From Caballeronia temeraria (GTDB lineage Bacteria > Pseudomonadota > Gammaproteobacteria > Burkholderiales > Burkholderiaceae), in contig NZ_FCOI02000006.1 of the NCBI RefSeq assembly GCF_001544795.2, positions 1-64,000 on the forward strand: DNA of 64,000 nt, in the 5' to 3' direction. Below are positions 53,001-63,026 of the stretch, in pieces. The number at the start of each line of letters is the position of its first letter. The first letter of the stretch is position 1. Under the pieces are notes generated by a model, which saw nothing but the letters and a program-made list of their open reading frames with translations, was not told where the DNA came from and did no database searches. The position numbers and the translations under genes are program-made.

Positions 53001-54300
53001 CCAGAGCGGGCGCGAACCAGCAATCGGGGATAACCGCGGCCCCGGCAGCACTGACGGCAACGTCGCCTGGGCACATGGCACAGTCGGCCCGCGATGCGAA
53101 CGTCGCCAGCCGTTTGACTACCTGGTGGTCGGAGCCGGATTTGCGGGTGCTGTTCTTGCTGAACGCCTCGCCGCCGGCCTGGGCAAAACGGTGTTGATCA
53201 TTGACCGCCGCGACCACATCGGCGGGAACGCTTATGACGAACTTGATGCAGCAGGAATCCGAATACATCGTTATGGGCCGCATATCTTTCACACGAACGC
53301 ACAGCGGATTGTTGACTACCTGTCGAAATTTACCGAATGGCGTCCGTACGAACATCGTGTGAAGGCGCATGTCGACGGCAGGCTGGTGCCGATTCCGATC
53401 AATCTGACGACTCTGAATGTCTTGTATGGGCTCCGCCTGACGTCGGTGGAGGCGCGCGCCTTCCTTGCCGAACGAGCGGAGGCGATACATGACGTGCTCA
53501 CCTCGGAAGACGTCGTCGTCAGCGCGGTGGGCCGCGAGCTATACGAAAAGTTCTTCCAGGGATACACCCGCAAGCAGTGGGGCATGGACCCGTCGCAGTT
53601 AGACAAGTCGGTCACTTCTCGTGTGCCGACGCGTACCGACACGGATGATCGCTATTTTGCCGATACGTTTCAATGCATGCCCGCTGAGGGTTATGCGTCG
53701 ATGTTCAGGGCCATGCTATCGCATCCTGCGATCACAGTCAGGCTCAACACTGATTTCCGCGAAGCGCGCAACGCCTTCCTCTTCAGGCACATTATCTATT
53801 CCGGCCCGATCGACGAATACTTCGACTTCTGCTTTGGCAAGTTGCCGTATCGCTCGCTCAGCTTCGTACACGAGACCCTTGACCTACCGCAGCTTCAACC
53901 GGTGGCCGTGGTGAACTATCCGGACGAAAACGTCAAATACACGCGCATTACCGAATATAAGCACCTGACGGGCCAGCGTCATCCGAGAACCAGTATCTCC
54001 TTTGAATATCCGAGCGCCACCGGCGATCCGTTTTACCCGATCCCGTGCTCAGACAACCAGGCGCTTTACAAGCGCTACGAGGCCTTGGCGGGCCAGACGC
54101 CTGGTATCACGTTCGTGGGACGCCTGGGCACTTACCGCTATTACAACATGGACCAGGTTGTTGGACAGGCGCTCGCCGTTTATGCGCGGATTGAGGCCGA
54201 ATCGCGCTCGGGCGAACGGGCCCCGCCACAGAGCGCAAGTCACAGGGAAGCCATGACTGACAGCCCACTTCAAACCGCGACGGACATCCCATCACGATGA
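52990..54300 (+). CDS. glf: UDP-galactopyranose mutase
   Basis: 436 residues; the first 35 or so (SGREPAIGDNRGPGSTDGNV) are an unusual hydrophilic extension. FAD motif LVVGAGFAGAVLAERLA, RDHIGGNAYDE, YGPHIFHTNAQRI, EKFFQGYTRKQWG and VNYPDENVKYTRITEYKHLT are conserved. Converts UDP-galactopyranose to UDP-galactofuranose, the donor for the neighbouring transferase. Second gene of a three-gene operon. Confidence 0.93.
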   Translation: MRNDQSGREPAIGDNRGPGSTDGNVAWAHGTVGPRCERRQPFDYLVVGAGFAGAVLAERLAAGLGKTVLIIDRRDHIGGNAYDELDAAGIRIHRYGPHIFHTNAQRIVDYLSKFTEWRPYEHRVKAHVDGRLVPIPINLTTLNVLYGLRLTSVEARAFLAERAEAIHDVLTSEDVVVSAVGRELYEKFFQGYTRKQWGMDPSQLDKSVTSRVPTRTDTDDRYFADTFQCMPAEGYASMFRAMLSHPAITVRLNTDFREARNAFLFRHIIYSGPIDEYFDFCFGKLPYRSLSFVHETLDLPQLQPVAVVNYPDENVKYTRITEYKHLTGQRHPRTSISFEYPSATGDPFYPIPCSDNQALYKRYEALAGQTPGITFVGRLGTYRYYNMDQVVGQALAVYARIEAESRSGERAPPQSASHREAMTDSPLQTATDIPSR

Positions 54301-55523
54301 GACCTGCGCCTGAGTTCAAGTCCTTTTTCTGGGGCGGGTTTGAATGCGCAAGTCATCGAAGGAATGACGGCGTGCGGCTCGACCTGCTCCGTTCCACTGC
54401 GCACGATGTACACGCGCTCGCAGACTATGTCAGCCTGGCGGAACACGGCATAGTTACCGTGAGGGACGGCGTGCGCTGGCACCTGGTTGAGTCGCGACCC
54501 GGTCGATACGATTGGACCAGCGTGCTCCCGATGCTGCGTGCGGCTAACGCCTGCGGCGTGCAGGTCGTCTGGGACCTCTGCCATTATGGGTGGCCGGATC
54601 ATATCGACATCTGGCGGCCTCAGTTCGTCGAAGCATTTGCGCGGTTTGCCGCAGCCACCGCTGAACTCGTCGCATCGGAAACCGACGAAACGCCGGTCTT
54701 CACCTTGATCAATGAAATTTCATTTTGGTCATGGTTCGGCGGCGAGGTCGGCGACATTCGCCCATCGACATTCGGCCGCGGGCTCGAACTGAAACATCAA
54801 CTCATTCGAGCGACCATCGCTGCAACTGACGCGGTCCGGGCGGTAATTCCAGGCGCGCGCTTCATCACAACCGACCCGTTGATCAACGTCGTCTCACGCC
54901 TGCCAGAACGCAAGGATGACGCCGAGCGTCATCGCTTGAGCCAGTATCAAGCGTTTGACATGCTGACGGGCGAGCTCTGGCCTGGACTCGGAGGCGGGCA
55001 GGCCTACCTAGACATCGTCGGTTTGAACTATTACAGCTTCAACCAGTGGCTTATTGAAGGCGGCGAGCTCGGTCCAGGCGACCCAGCGTATCGATCATTG
55101 TCGGATATGTTTGAAGAAGTGTACCGTCGGTACAATCGCCCGCTAGTGATTGCCGAAACCGGTGCCGAAGGTGATATGCGGCGGCCATGGTTGTCGTTCG
55201 TGGCTGACCAGGCGTATCGAGCACGAGCGGCTGGCGTACCGGTCGAGGGACTGTGCCTGTATCCAATCGTCGACTATCCCGGCTGGAGTAACGACCGGCA
55301 TTGCGAGACGGGACTGCTGGGTTATCCTACGGAAGTCCGGTCGGGCGTCGTACCGCCTGAACCGAGCCGACCTATCTTCCACCCGCTCGCAGAAGAACTC
55401 GCGTTGCAGCGACACCGGTTTGAAGAGCCGAGCGAGTGTCGTCCTTGCGCGAGGACGACAAAGGATTCACTCGACACGACATCGGAACTCGTCTTGATGC
55501 CGCAGCGTGCTGGCAGAAAATAA
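54297..55523 (+). CDS. Family-1-like glycoside hydrolase
   Basis: 408 residues, start overlaps the glf stop by four bases. Barrel landmarks: FFWGGFECASH, TVRDGVRWHLVESRPGRYDW, VVWDLCHYGWPDH, TLINEISFWSWFGG (acid/base E), LDIVGLNYYSFNQW and PLVIAETGAEGDM (nucleophile E). Shorter than classic GH1 enzymes (about 450), with a disordered tail. No signal peptide. With Glf and the transferase it may trim or recycle a galactofuranose- or glucose-containing glycan. Confidence 0.85.
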   Translation: MRPAPEFKSFFWGGFECASHRRNDGVRLDLLRSTAHDVHALADYVSLAEHGIVTVRDGVRWHLVESRPGRYDWTSVLPMLRAANACGVQVVWDLCHYGWPDHIDIWRPQFVEAFARFAAATAELVASETDETPVFTLINEISFWSWFGGEVGDIRPSTFGRGLELKHQLIRATIAATDAVRAVIPGARFITTDPLINVVSRLPERKDDAERHRLSQYQAFDMLTGELWPGLGGGQAYLDIVGLNYYSFNQWLIEGGELGPGDPAYRSLSDMFEEVYRRYNRPLVIAETGAEGDMRRPWLSFVADQAYRARAAGVPVEGLCLYPIVDYPGWSNDRHCETGLLGYPTEVRSGVVPPEPSRPIFHPLAEELALQRHRFEEPSECRPCARTTKDSLDTTSELVLMPQRAGRK

Positions 55524-55952
55524 CCCGGGTCACGGCCCCTTTCATCGGAAGCCCCCGACCGGCTTCATTTTTCGGCCTGCTCAGGTTGCTGGTCCTTCGG
55601 CACGACCGCTCATTAGTTAGACGACATCGTGTCGTCTCCTCGGATGACTTCCACTGCAGCCGGTGCTTGTGCAGTCGACCGGAACGCGTCGTGAGATTCC
55701 TCTCCAACTCTTCATGTCAGTTCGGCCGGAGCACATTCAAATAGCGGTCAACGGAACACGAAAAGTGCGGTGGTTCCTTTGTCAGTGGCTAGCATCCGTT
55801 GGCGTATCGCAAAGCTGCTGTGGTGGGCCCATGCTGCGAGAGTCGCATGGCGCCAATGCCTAATTTCGCCGTATAAAAATCGCCCAATCGCCATGCGACA
55901 GTGTAATGGTGTAACCCACCGCACGCCACGTCCCCGTGCCACAGGTCGTTTT
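55524..55952. other. Gap after the glf operon
   Basis: About 430 bases. GACGAC-ATCGT-GTCGTC near 55620 is a small palindrome. No recognisable gene. Confidence 0.35.
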
Positions 55953-56249
55953 TTATGGCGCGGACGCCTTCTTCGAAGCCTTGCGGCGTGACCGAAGCAT
56001 CCCGAGCCCGTGCGTTCGCAGGTCACTTGGAACTCGCACGTTCGTTTCTTCTGCAGTCCGCGAATGGTCGCGGCTCAGGCGGTTCAAATAAACGACGAGC
56101 GCTCCGCCGAGGAGCAGCAGAATCACCGTCATCACGATCACTTTGACACCATCAAGAATTGGCCGCGCGGCCTGCCGTAAATAGGGTCGCACATGAGACG
56201 GAAAAAGGGCTCCGAGAATTGGCGGCTTGGCAGTCTTTCGTCGCCACAT
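55953..56249 (-). CDS. Small single-pass membrane protein
   Basis: 98 residues from MWRRKTAKPPILGALFPSHV; a shorter version could start at MTVILLLLGG. One membrane helix (VKVIVMTVILLLLGGALVVYL) between basic segments. Unknown function; convergent with nothing and just downstream of the YihY-type gene on the same strand. Confidence 0.45.
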   Translation of the reverse strand: MWRRKTAKPPILGALFPSHVRPYLRQAARPILDGVKVIVMTVILLLLGGALVVYLNRLSRDHSRTAEETNVRVPSDLRTHGLGMLRSRRKASKKASAP

Positions 56250-56316
56250 CCGCCCATCGTCTCTTTCTCGCCCCATAAATGCGCAGATCGCCCAGTCGTC
56301 CGAGCGAGACGCCGTG

Positions 56317-57468
56317 TCACTTCCGGCTCGACCCGCTCGGGCTACGGGCGAATAGGAACAGCCCCGCTCCCACTACCGCCGCTGTCAAGCGTACAGGGTT
56401 CGCTCTCAGCAACTGCAGAAAGTGTGAAGCAGCAGGCGAGCGCAGGGTGTCGGACGTGCGTCCAACCGTGTTCAAACGTTTCGCGCTTGCGCAGGGCTGC
56501 GGATTCGACGGCGCAGAAACAGGCGACACCCCCGCCCGGCCGGAAGTCAAAGTCTGGGGAACGGCATGTGCAGTAGCACCGCGGGTCTCCCCCGATTTCT
56601 TTGCCCTACCCCCTTCGTGTTCTTCGCCACGTTGTTCGACCCGTGATGCAGCCGCCTCTGCTCCGAGCAAGAGTACCGCGGCAGCAAAATACAGCCACAT
56701 GAGTAAAACAGCCAATGATCCGGCTGCGCCGAACGCGCTTGCGGTCCCGGCGTGCGTGAGATAAAGCGCGAAAAGCTTCTTACCGGCCGAGAAGAGAACC
56801 GCAGCGATGCTGCCGCCTACCAAGGCGTCGCGCCACGGCACGTGACCGTCGGGCAGGTACTTCAATAGCGCAGCGAAAGCGCATGAGAGGATCAGTAGCG
56901 CGATCACAAACTGCGCGACGTCCGCGAGAATGACGAGGGGTGATGCGCCAAACGCCCACTTTCCCGCTGCCTGCACGGCAGTATCCAGGACCAGCGATAT
57001 GACCAGCAAGAATGCGACGCCCATCACGAGCCCGAAGGAGATAAGGCGGACTTTGACGAGCGTCGTCACGCCGGACTTCGACTTGTCTTCAGACGGCCAG
57101 ATGATCGAGAGAGCGGTGTTTAACGACGAGAACGTCGCGGAGGCGCCAACGGCTAACAACGCAAATGAAATCAGGGCCGCCAAGCCGCCGCCGCCGCTCT
57201 GATGGGCATGTTCCACGATCGCCTGAACGCTCGCCGCTGCATCTTTTCCCAGCATGCCACTGATCTGCCCAAATAGCTGGCCGCGTGCTGCTTCCGCTCC
57301 AAAGACAAGGCCGGCTACGGCGATCACCATGACGAGCGTCGGCGCGAGCGAAAACGCCGAGTAAAAAGCAATGCTGGCCGCCATCGGCGCACATCGATCC
57401 GCGGAGAAGCGTTTAAACATCCGGACCGGCCAAGCGCTTGCTCGGCTTATAAAAGACGGCGAGGTCAT
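56317..57468 (-). CDS. YihY/BrkB-type integral membrane protein
   Basis: 383 residues from the ATG at 57468, GGAG seven bases upstream. Six membrane helices with the family signature CAPMAASIAFYSAFSLAPTL, ALLKYLPDGHVPWRDALVGG and AGTASAFGAAGSLAVLLMWL. A 100-residue hydrophilic C-terminal tail followed by a last hydrophobic patch (TAAVVGAGLFLFARS) is longer than usual. Once misnamed RNase BN; real role unknown, probably envelope related. Confidence 0.88.
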   Translation of the reverse strand: MTSPSFISRASAWPVRMFKRFSADRCAPMAASIAFYSAFSLAPTLVMVIAVAGLVFGAEAARGQLFGQISGMLGKDAAASVQAIVEHAHQSGGGGLAALISFALLAVGASATFSSLNTALSIIWPSEDKSKSGVTTLVKVRLISFGLVMGVAFLLVISLVLDTAVQAAGKWAFGASPLVILADVAQFVIALLILSCAFAALLKYLPDGHVPWRDALVGGSIAAVLFSAGKKLFALYLTHAGTASAFGAAGSLAVLLMWLYFAAAVLLLGAEAAASRVEQRGEEHEGGRAKKSGETRGATAHAVPQTLTSGRAGVSPVSAPSNPQPCASAKRLNTVGRTSDTLRSPAASHFLQLLRANPVRLTAAVVGAGLFLFARSPSGSSRK

Positions 57469-57940
57469 TGCAGGTCTCCGCTTAGGATTCCCCCACCTAT
57501 AGCATCGATGATGCCTAGTACGAACGCGCGGCGCCGATCGATAGGATGCCGTGCAAAGAACACTGTGTGCGAGCGCAGTTAGCGTGATGAACAAGCGTTC
57601 GCGGTTCGCTGCTCGAGCATTCTGAGGGGCCCTATCCCCTACCGCGTGCGTTCTGCTGCAACGTTCGAGGGGAGCAAATAAGCGGGGGCGATGCCGGTGG
57701 CACACGCATTGCTCGACGAACAGGACCGCGCGCTTGATGTCTGAACGCGAAGCGGTCTTGATATCCAGCGGCTGTGCCGCATACGCCAGCGTAGGTTCGT
57801 TGCGCTGAGACTCGAAGCACGAGGACCGTAAGTGACGCCGAGGCGCTCCTCCCGGCCGCTTCGAGCTGACCTTCCATCACTTATTGCGTACACGGTGCCG
57901 CGATGGTCTGCGCGCATCGCCACGAAAAAAGGAGCCGTTG
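57469..57940. other. Gap between the YihY-type and Mn-catalase genes
   Basis: About 470 bases, no recognisable gene. Divergent promoters expected. Confidence 0.35.
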
Positions 57941-58810
57941 ATGTTCATTCATAACAAACGCCTGCAATACACCGTCCGCGTTGCGGCGCCGAACCCCGGC
58001 CTTGCCAATTTACTGCTCGAGCAGTTCGGTGGGCCACAAGGTGAACTCGCCGCCGCGTGCCGCTACTTCACTCAGGCGGTTGGCGAAGATGACCCTGGCC
58101 GTAAGGACCTGTTGTTCGACATCGCCACTGAAGAATTGAGCCACCTCGAAATCATCGGTTCGATTGTGGCGATGCTCAACAAGGGTGCGAAAGGTCAGTT
58201 GGCCGAAGGCGTCGAGCAAGAGGCGGAGCTTTACCGTTCGCTCACCGGGGCCGGCAATGACTCGCACATCACCTCGATTCTGTACGGCGGCGGCCCCCCG
58301 CTGACGAACTCGGCAGGCGTGCCTTGGACTGCGGCTTACATCGATACGATCGGTGAACCCACCGCCGATTTGCGTTCCAATATCGCTGCTGAGGCCAGAG
58401 CGAAGATCGTCTACGAACGGCTTATCAACGTCACTGACGATCCGGGCATCAAGGACGCACTCGGCTTTCTGATGACGCGTGAGATTGCGCACCAGAAGTC
58501 CTTCGAAAAAGCGCTGCATTCCATTCAACCGAACTTTCCGCAGGGCAAGTTGCCGGGCAATCCGGAATTCACAAACGTGTACTTCAACATGTCCAAGGGC
58601 GACGACGCCCGCGGTCCATGGAACGAAGGCGGCGACTGGGAATTCGTGGCGGACCCGCAGCCCGCCGTCGACGGAGGCGACGGAACCGCTACCGTTACGG
58701 TGTCTGAGGAGGACGTGCAGACACTGCAGTCGATGGCGTCGCGCACCGCATCCGATCCGACTGCCGATCCCACTACCGGCGCGGACCTTGGATCGGGCAA
58801 GGCCGTCTGA
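57941..58810 (+). CDS. Manganese catalase
   Basis: 289 residues from MFIHNKRLQYTVRVAAPNPG with AAGGAG six bases upstream. The di-manganese site residues lie in GGPQGELAAACRYFTQA, ATEELSHLEIIGSIVAML, AAEARAKIVYERL and MTREIAHQKSFEKAL. Removes hydrogen peroxide without heme. Tail is acidic and disordered. Followed by the long hairpin at 59022-59059 and the CsbD-like gene. Confidence 0.93.
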   Translation: MFIHNKRLQYTVRVAAPNPGLANLLLEQFGGPQGELAAACRYFTQAVGEDDPGRKDLLFDIATEELSHLEIIGSIVAMLNKGAKGQLAEGVEQEAELYRSLTGAGNDSHITSILYGGGPPLTNSAGVPWTAAYIDTIGEPTADLRSNIAAEARAKIVYERLINVTDDPGIKDALGFLMTREIAHQKSFEKALHSIQPNFPQGKLPGNPEFTNVYFNMSKGDDARGPWNEGGDWEFVADPQPAVDGGDGTATVTVSEEDVQTLQSMASRTASDPTADPTTGADLGSGKAV

Positions 58811-59021
58811 CCGTCCGACAAGCGTCTGATGAGCAACCGCGCTCCGGGCGCGGTCACGCCCATCTAGCCAGGAGGACGTTGCGAATGCCCACTGTTATCG
58901 AACGGAACCGTTTTAGCTCATCGCAACCCGCTTGACTGAAGTGCAAACGCACTGATTATCATCCCTGAAATGGGGCTGGTCGGACTGCGTCGACCGTAGG
59001 ACAGCCCTATCCGGCAAAGCC

Positions 59022-59059
59022 GCCCCACTGGCACGCATGGGGCTGCGTGCCAGTGGGGC
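59022..59059. repeat. Hairpin with perfect 16-bp arms
   Basis: GCCCCACTGGCACGCA (59022-59037) pairs with TGCGTGCCAGTGGGGC (59044-59059) around the 6-base loop TGGGGC. It lies about 210 bases after the Mn-catalase stop and 90 before the CsbD start. No T-run follows on either strand, so it may be a rho-independent-like stop, an RNA stability element or an operator. Confidence 0.65.
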
Positions 59060-59146
59060 TCGCGCGCGACAATATCGTCGTACGCGCGTTCACACGCCGC
59101 GTGATCATGGGCTCGCGCAAAACTAACCGAACTGCAGGAGGTAGAT

Positions 59147-59350
59147 ATGAACAGCGACCAGAAAGAAGGCATCAAGGAACAGATCAAAGGCTGGACGGAC
59201 ACTGCCATTGGTTCCGTAACGGGAAATGAAGATCGCAAGCTAAAGGGTGACGTTGAGATCACGAATGGCGCCAACAGAAAAGACTACGGCGACCAGAAGG
59301 ACAACGTTGGCAAGGGTATTGAAGACCCGGGCGAGCCAACGAATCAGTGA
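59147..59350 (+). CDS. CsbD-like stress protein, intact copy
   Basis: 67 residues with GGAGG just upstream. MNSDQKEGIKEQIKGWTDTA and GNEDRKLKGDVEITNGANRK fit the CsbD pattern of K-G-x-x-K-x-x-x-G repeats; disordered or helical, induced in stress in many bacteria. Paralogue with a frameshift at 41075-41277. Confidence 0.85.
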   Translation: MNSDQKEGIKEQIKGWTDTAIGSVTGNEDRKLKGDVEITNGANRKDYGDQKDNVGKGIEDPGEPTNQ

Positions 59351-59446
59351 TTTTGAATTCAGTGATCCATAACCTTTCGACAATGAGCGGGCAGAGCCCA
59401 ACGCGTACAGAGCTCCCTGATCATCCTTACTTCGGCACGCGGCTCT

Positions 59447-61285
59447 ATGCACAACGATGACGAGACGTCCACACGAACGCGCAGGCCGCTAGATCCGCAA
59501 CTGGAAAGCGCCCTGAGGAGTGTGTTCGGCTTCCCTGATCTGCGGCCCGGACAGGAAGAGGTTATCCGCAGTGTCCTCGAAGGACGCGATACACTGGCCA
59601 TCATGCCAACGGGCGCGGGCAAATCTCTCTGCTATCAGTTGCCCGCGCTACATCTCGATGGCATGACATTGGTTGTATCGCCGCTGATATCGCTGATGCG
59701 CGATCAGGCCAGTAAGCTCGTAGAAGCTGGCATCGCGGCAACGGTCATCAACAGCACGCTGTCAGCAATCGAGGAGCGCGATGCGCTGCAGGCTCTCGCG
59801 GACGGTGCGATTCGCATCCTGTTTGTCACACCCGAGCGCCTCGTTAGCAATGAGTTCGTCACGATGCTCACGGCCGACGGCATGCCTGATGTGCCGCTCG
59901 TCGTCATCGACGAGGCACACTGCATCTCGCAATGGGGACACGACTTTCGTCCCGCGTACGTCGAGCTGATACATGCAGTGAAAAACATCGGGCACCCGCC
60001 TGTGCTTGCGCTAACCGCGACCGCGACACCTGCCGTCGGCGCGGACATCGTGCGCGAATTGCAAATGCGCGATGCAAACATTATTCATACCGGCGTCTAT
60101 CGCGACAACTTGCACTTCGCCGTCGAACAGATGACAAATCTCGATGACCGGCGAAAGCGCGCTGTCGAACTGGCGAGAGCGGAGGAAGGCAGCGGCATCA
60201 TCTATTGCGCGACCGTGGCCGAGTGCGAGACGCTGCATGCACTGCTCCTTGATGCAGACGTCCAAGCCGAGCACTATCACGGCAAGCTGTCGGCCAAGGC
60301 CCGCTCGGAGGCACAGGACGCCTTCATGGAAAACCGCGCACGTGTGATGGTAGCAACGAACGCGTTCGGCATGGGCATCGACAAACAGGATATTCGCTTC
60401 ATTATCCATGCGCAGATGCCGGGCAGCCTCGATGCGTACTATCAAGAAGCAGGCCGCGGCGGGCGCGACGGCGAAGCCGCGCGCTGCATCCTTCTGTTCG
60501 AGTTGAAGGACAGACAGGTCCAACAGTTTTTCCTGGGCGGACGCTATCCAACTACGGAAACCATCCGCAAGGTGGCCGAAACGGTGCAGATGCTCGCGCG
60601 GGACAGCGAAAGCAAAGTTCTCGAAAAACCGCTTGAGCGGTTACGACAAGCGTTGCCGAACGTAGGCATCAACAAGCTACGCGTAGCGACAACGCTGCTC
60701 AACGATATAAAAATGACCCGCCGCACGCGCAACGGTGGCCTGAAGCTCATCGACGACGGCGGCGCAATGGCGAAAGTCGACGCGACCGCCGAAAAATTCG
60801 CAGCGCGCGCCGAGCGCGACCAAGCGGTGCTTGGCCGCATGATTACCTACGGGCAAAGCGCCCGCTGTAGATGGCGGATGTTGCTCGACTACTTCGCCAC
60901 CGATGTCGCAGATGTTGCAGATGCGCGATCTCAAGCGTCATCAGGCGATCGAAAACCGATCGATGAACTCGGCGGCGAAAGCTGTGGCGTGTGCGACAAC
61001 TGTATCCACCCGCCCACCGTGCAGGAAAGTCCGCGTGAAATCCAAGTGCCGGCGCGCGCGCATGAGCTCACGCGCACCTTCGCGGTAGGCGACGTCGTCC
61101 GCGTGCGCCGTTATGGCGAAGGGACGGTAGAAATGGTCAGCGGCGATCGCGTCGCCGTGCGCTGTTCGGACGACGAGACGCGGACGTTCATCGCCCGCTA
61201 TGTGAAGCGGGCTGCCTCACACGAGAAGATCAACGCTCTTGGAACTGAGGCGGAGCACTGCTTTGCTGAGCCCGCCCGGCGATAG
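59447..61285 (+). CDS. recQ: RecQ-like ATP-dependent DNA helicase
   Basis: 612 residues. Superfamily 2 motifs: Walker A PTGAGKS (54-60), DEAHCISQWGHDFRP (155-169), LALTATATP, GIIYCAT, ATNAFGMGIDKQDIRFIIH and YYQEAGRGGRDG. The zinc cysteines come later (CRWRMLLDYF, CGVCDNC), then a short beta-rich end (VGDVVRVRRYGEGTVEMVSG) in place of the usual HRDC domain. 3'-5' unwinding of forked and junction DNA. It may be a second RecQ specialised for this replicon. Confidence 0.9.
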   Translation: MHNDDETSTRTRRPLDPQLESALRSVFGFPDLRPGQEEVIRSVLEGRDTLAIMPTGAGKSLCYQLPALHLDGMTLVVSPLISLMRDQASKLVEAGIAATVINSTLSAIEERDALQALADGAIRILFVTPERLVSNEFVTMLTADGMPDVPLVVIDEAHCISQWGHDFRPAYVELIHAVKNIGHPPVLALTATATPAVGADIVRELQMRDANIIHTGVYRDNLHFAVEQMTNLDDRRKRAVELARAEEGSGIIYCATVAECETLHALLLDADVQAEHYHGKLSAKARSEAQDAFMENRARVMVATNAFGMGIDKQDIRFIIHAQMPGSLDAYYQEAGRGGRDGEAARCILLFELKDRQVQQFFLGGRYPTTETIRKVAETVQMLARDSESKVLEKPLERLRQALPNVGINKLRVATTLLNDIKMTRRTRNGGLKLIDDGGAMAKVDATAEKFAARAERDQAVLGRMITYGQSARCRWRMLLDYFATDVADVADARSQASSGDRKPIDELGGESCGVCDNCIHPPTVQESPREIQVPARAHELTRTFAVGDVVRVRRYGEGTVEMVSGDRVAVRCSDDETRTFIARYVKRAASHEKINALGTEAEHCFAEPARR

Positions 61286-61734
61286 CCTTTGTGCGAGACC
61301 ATCGTTCACTGGCACGGTTTGCCGCCGACTACGAAGCACGAAGGCGCGGTACGCAACGAACTGTAGCGTGGCTCTGACTGATGACAACGCACGGCGTTGC
61401 TCTTACGTCGCGACGACCGCGACACGAGTTTCTCGTCGCAAGGCCCGATGTGTCTGGTCTTACCGGGCCGACTCGACGCTCATTTGAAAGACTTTTCCTA
61501 AATCGGCATTTACGAGGCTCTATGAATCGTCCGTCCCGCCAGAACCCCACCGTTGGGCGCGTCCTCCCGTCATTGGCGCTCGCCGCCGGTGCGCTTGCCT
61601 CGCTCGACATGGCTGGTTACCCTCCCAAAGCATGCTTCGACGGTGCAAGCGTCGGGTTTGCGAGTCTGCTTGCCCGATCTCTCACCCGGCGAGCCGTCAC
61701 CGCATCGTCGAGTATTGCGCAATCAGGCTGGTGG
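61286..61734. other. Gap with one uncertain small frame
   Basis: A plus-strand frame from 61521 reads MNRPSRQNPTVGRVLPSLAL, AAGALASLDMAGYPPKACFD and then runs into the antisense of the DUF4142 gene. The first 70 residues could be the remnant of a small gene; not certain. Confidence 0.3.
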
Positions 61735-62277
61735 CTATTCCACACCCTTCTTAGCCGCCAGCGCCTGCGCCATTTCCAGATGATGCTGGATCGTCGGCAG
61801 CGCCTTGGCGGCCGCTTTTTTCAGATCGGCATTCTGTCCCTCTTGAGCTTCCTTCTGGAAGGCTGCAATCGCCTTTTGATGCCCTTCGATACCAACGGAC
61901 TTGATATAGGCCGTATCGAACGCCTTCCCCTTTAATGGTTTCAGCGCATCGAGCACTGCGGGATCCGAATTGTCTTTGGGGACCGCGACACCGTGCGGGG
62001 CCGCCATCTTGAGCTCGACAGTCAGCTTAGTGTGATCGACCATCATGTGATGGGCAAAGTCTTTGACGTCCTTATCTTGCGACTGCTTCGTGGCGAGTTT
62101 CGCGGTATCAATTTCGGTCGAACTGGATTCGGATGCGGCCTGCACGAATGCCTTGTCGACCGGAGGGAGTTCGTTGGCTTGCGTCGTGCTCGCAGCCTGG
62201 GTTTGAGCAAACCCGGAGGAAAAAGCGCCAAGTAACGCAACGCTCAACGTTACACGGACAGTCAGATTTCGCTTCAC
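61735..62277 (-). CDS. DUF4142 exported ferritin-like protein
   Basis: 180 residues from a GTG at 62277 with GAAGGAG upstream. Signal peptide VKRNLTVRVTLSVALLGAFS with FAQ cleavage site; mature protein has the di-metal-like helices of DUF4142 (DKAFVQAASESSSTEIDTAK, DFAHHMMVDHTKLTVELK, GHQKAIAAFQKEA, LPTIQHHLEMAQAL). Periplasmic, function unknown, common in stress clusters. Confidence 0.9.
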   Translation of the reverse strand: MKRNLTVRVTLSVALLGAFSSGFAQTQAASTTQANELPPVDKAFVQAASESSSTEIDTAKLATKQSQDKDVKDFAHHMMVDHTKLTVELKMAAPHGVAVPKDNSDPAVLDALKPLKGKAFDTAYIKSVGIEGHQKAIAAFQKEAQEGQNADLKKAAAKALPTIQHHLEMAQALAAKKGVE

Positions 62278-62465
62278 GGCACGCTCCTTCAATTTTTATG
62301 TGGGCATGTTGTCTGAGCAACCGTTGTGCCGGGGCTGCCCCTGTCAGATGCCTGCCGCGTTTCCCGCTCGGCCAATCCGCCGGCACGGCCGATGCTGCGC
62401 AACGTTGTGCGAATGCCGGACAGGTTCGTTTCCCTCCACACCGACGCAACCAAACAGGCAAGCTC

Positions 62466-63026
62466 ATGAACAACGCCGAGTCCAATCCCACTCAGGCGCA
62501 ACAGAGGGAGATCCAGGCCAAGACGCCTTCGGCGACACCGGCAACGGAGACCGCCCGCGCCGATCCCGACGTTATGGCACGAGATCACGTTGGAGCGAAT
62601 CCACCACCGACCTCATATCAGACCGGAGCAAGAGACGGAGATCCGCTGCCGCCGATCGATCTGAATGCTTCGCCTTCAGCCTCGGCGGATCCACTCCAAC
62701 GGACCAAGTCTCGTATCGTCTCGGTAGACAATGCCAATATGGACGCGTCCGATGACACCGTGGACACGGACGGCAAAGGGCTAGAGGCGAAACGAGATCT
62801 GCCAATACAGCACGATAACGTGGTCGGCACCAACGCAACGCTCGTCAACCACGTATCGGCGCCTGCAATGGGGCTGGGCGGCATTGACAGCCGAAGGGAA
62901 GGCAATCGCCCATCGATCCAACTGCGAGCGGGCTGGACCATGGACTACCACGGATGCATCGAGACACCGACACGCAATGGCGGACGCGTCGAGCATCTTA
63001 TCTCCATTGTGCGGAGAGAATCGTGA
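62466..63026 (+). CDS. Hydrophilic protein of unknown function
   Basis: 186 residues from MNNAESNPTQAQQREIQAKT. Low-complexity, Asp/Ala/Pro/Thr-rich, disordered for the first 150 residues; ends LRAGWTMDYHGCIETPTRNG. Its stop overlaps a GTG that may start the next gene. No family recognised. Confidence 0.45.
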   Translation: MNNAESNPTQAQQREIQAKTPSATPATETARADPDVMARDHVGANPPPTSYQTGARDGDPLPPIDLNASPSASADPLQRTKSRIVSVDNANMDASDDTVDTDGKGLEAKRDLPIQHDNVVGTNATLVNHVSAPAMGLGGIDSRREGNRPSIQLRAGWTMDYHGCIETPTRNGGRVEHLISIVRRES

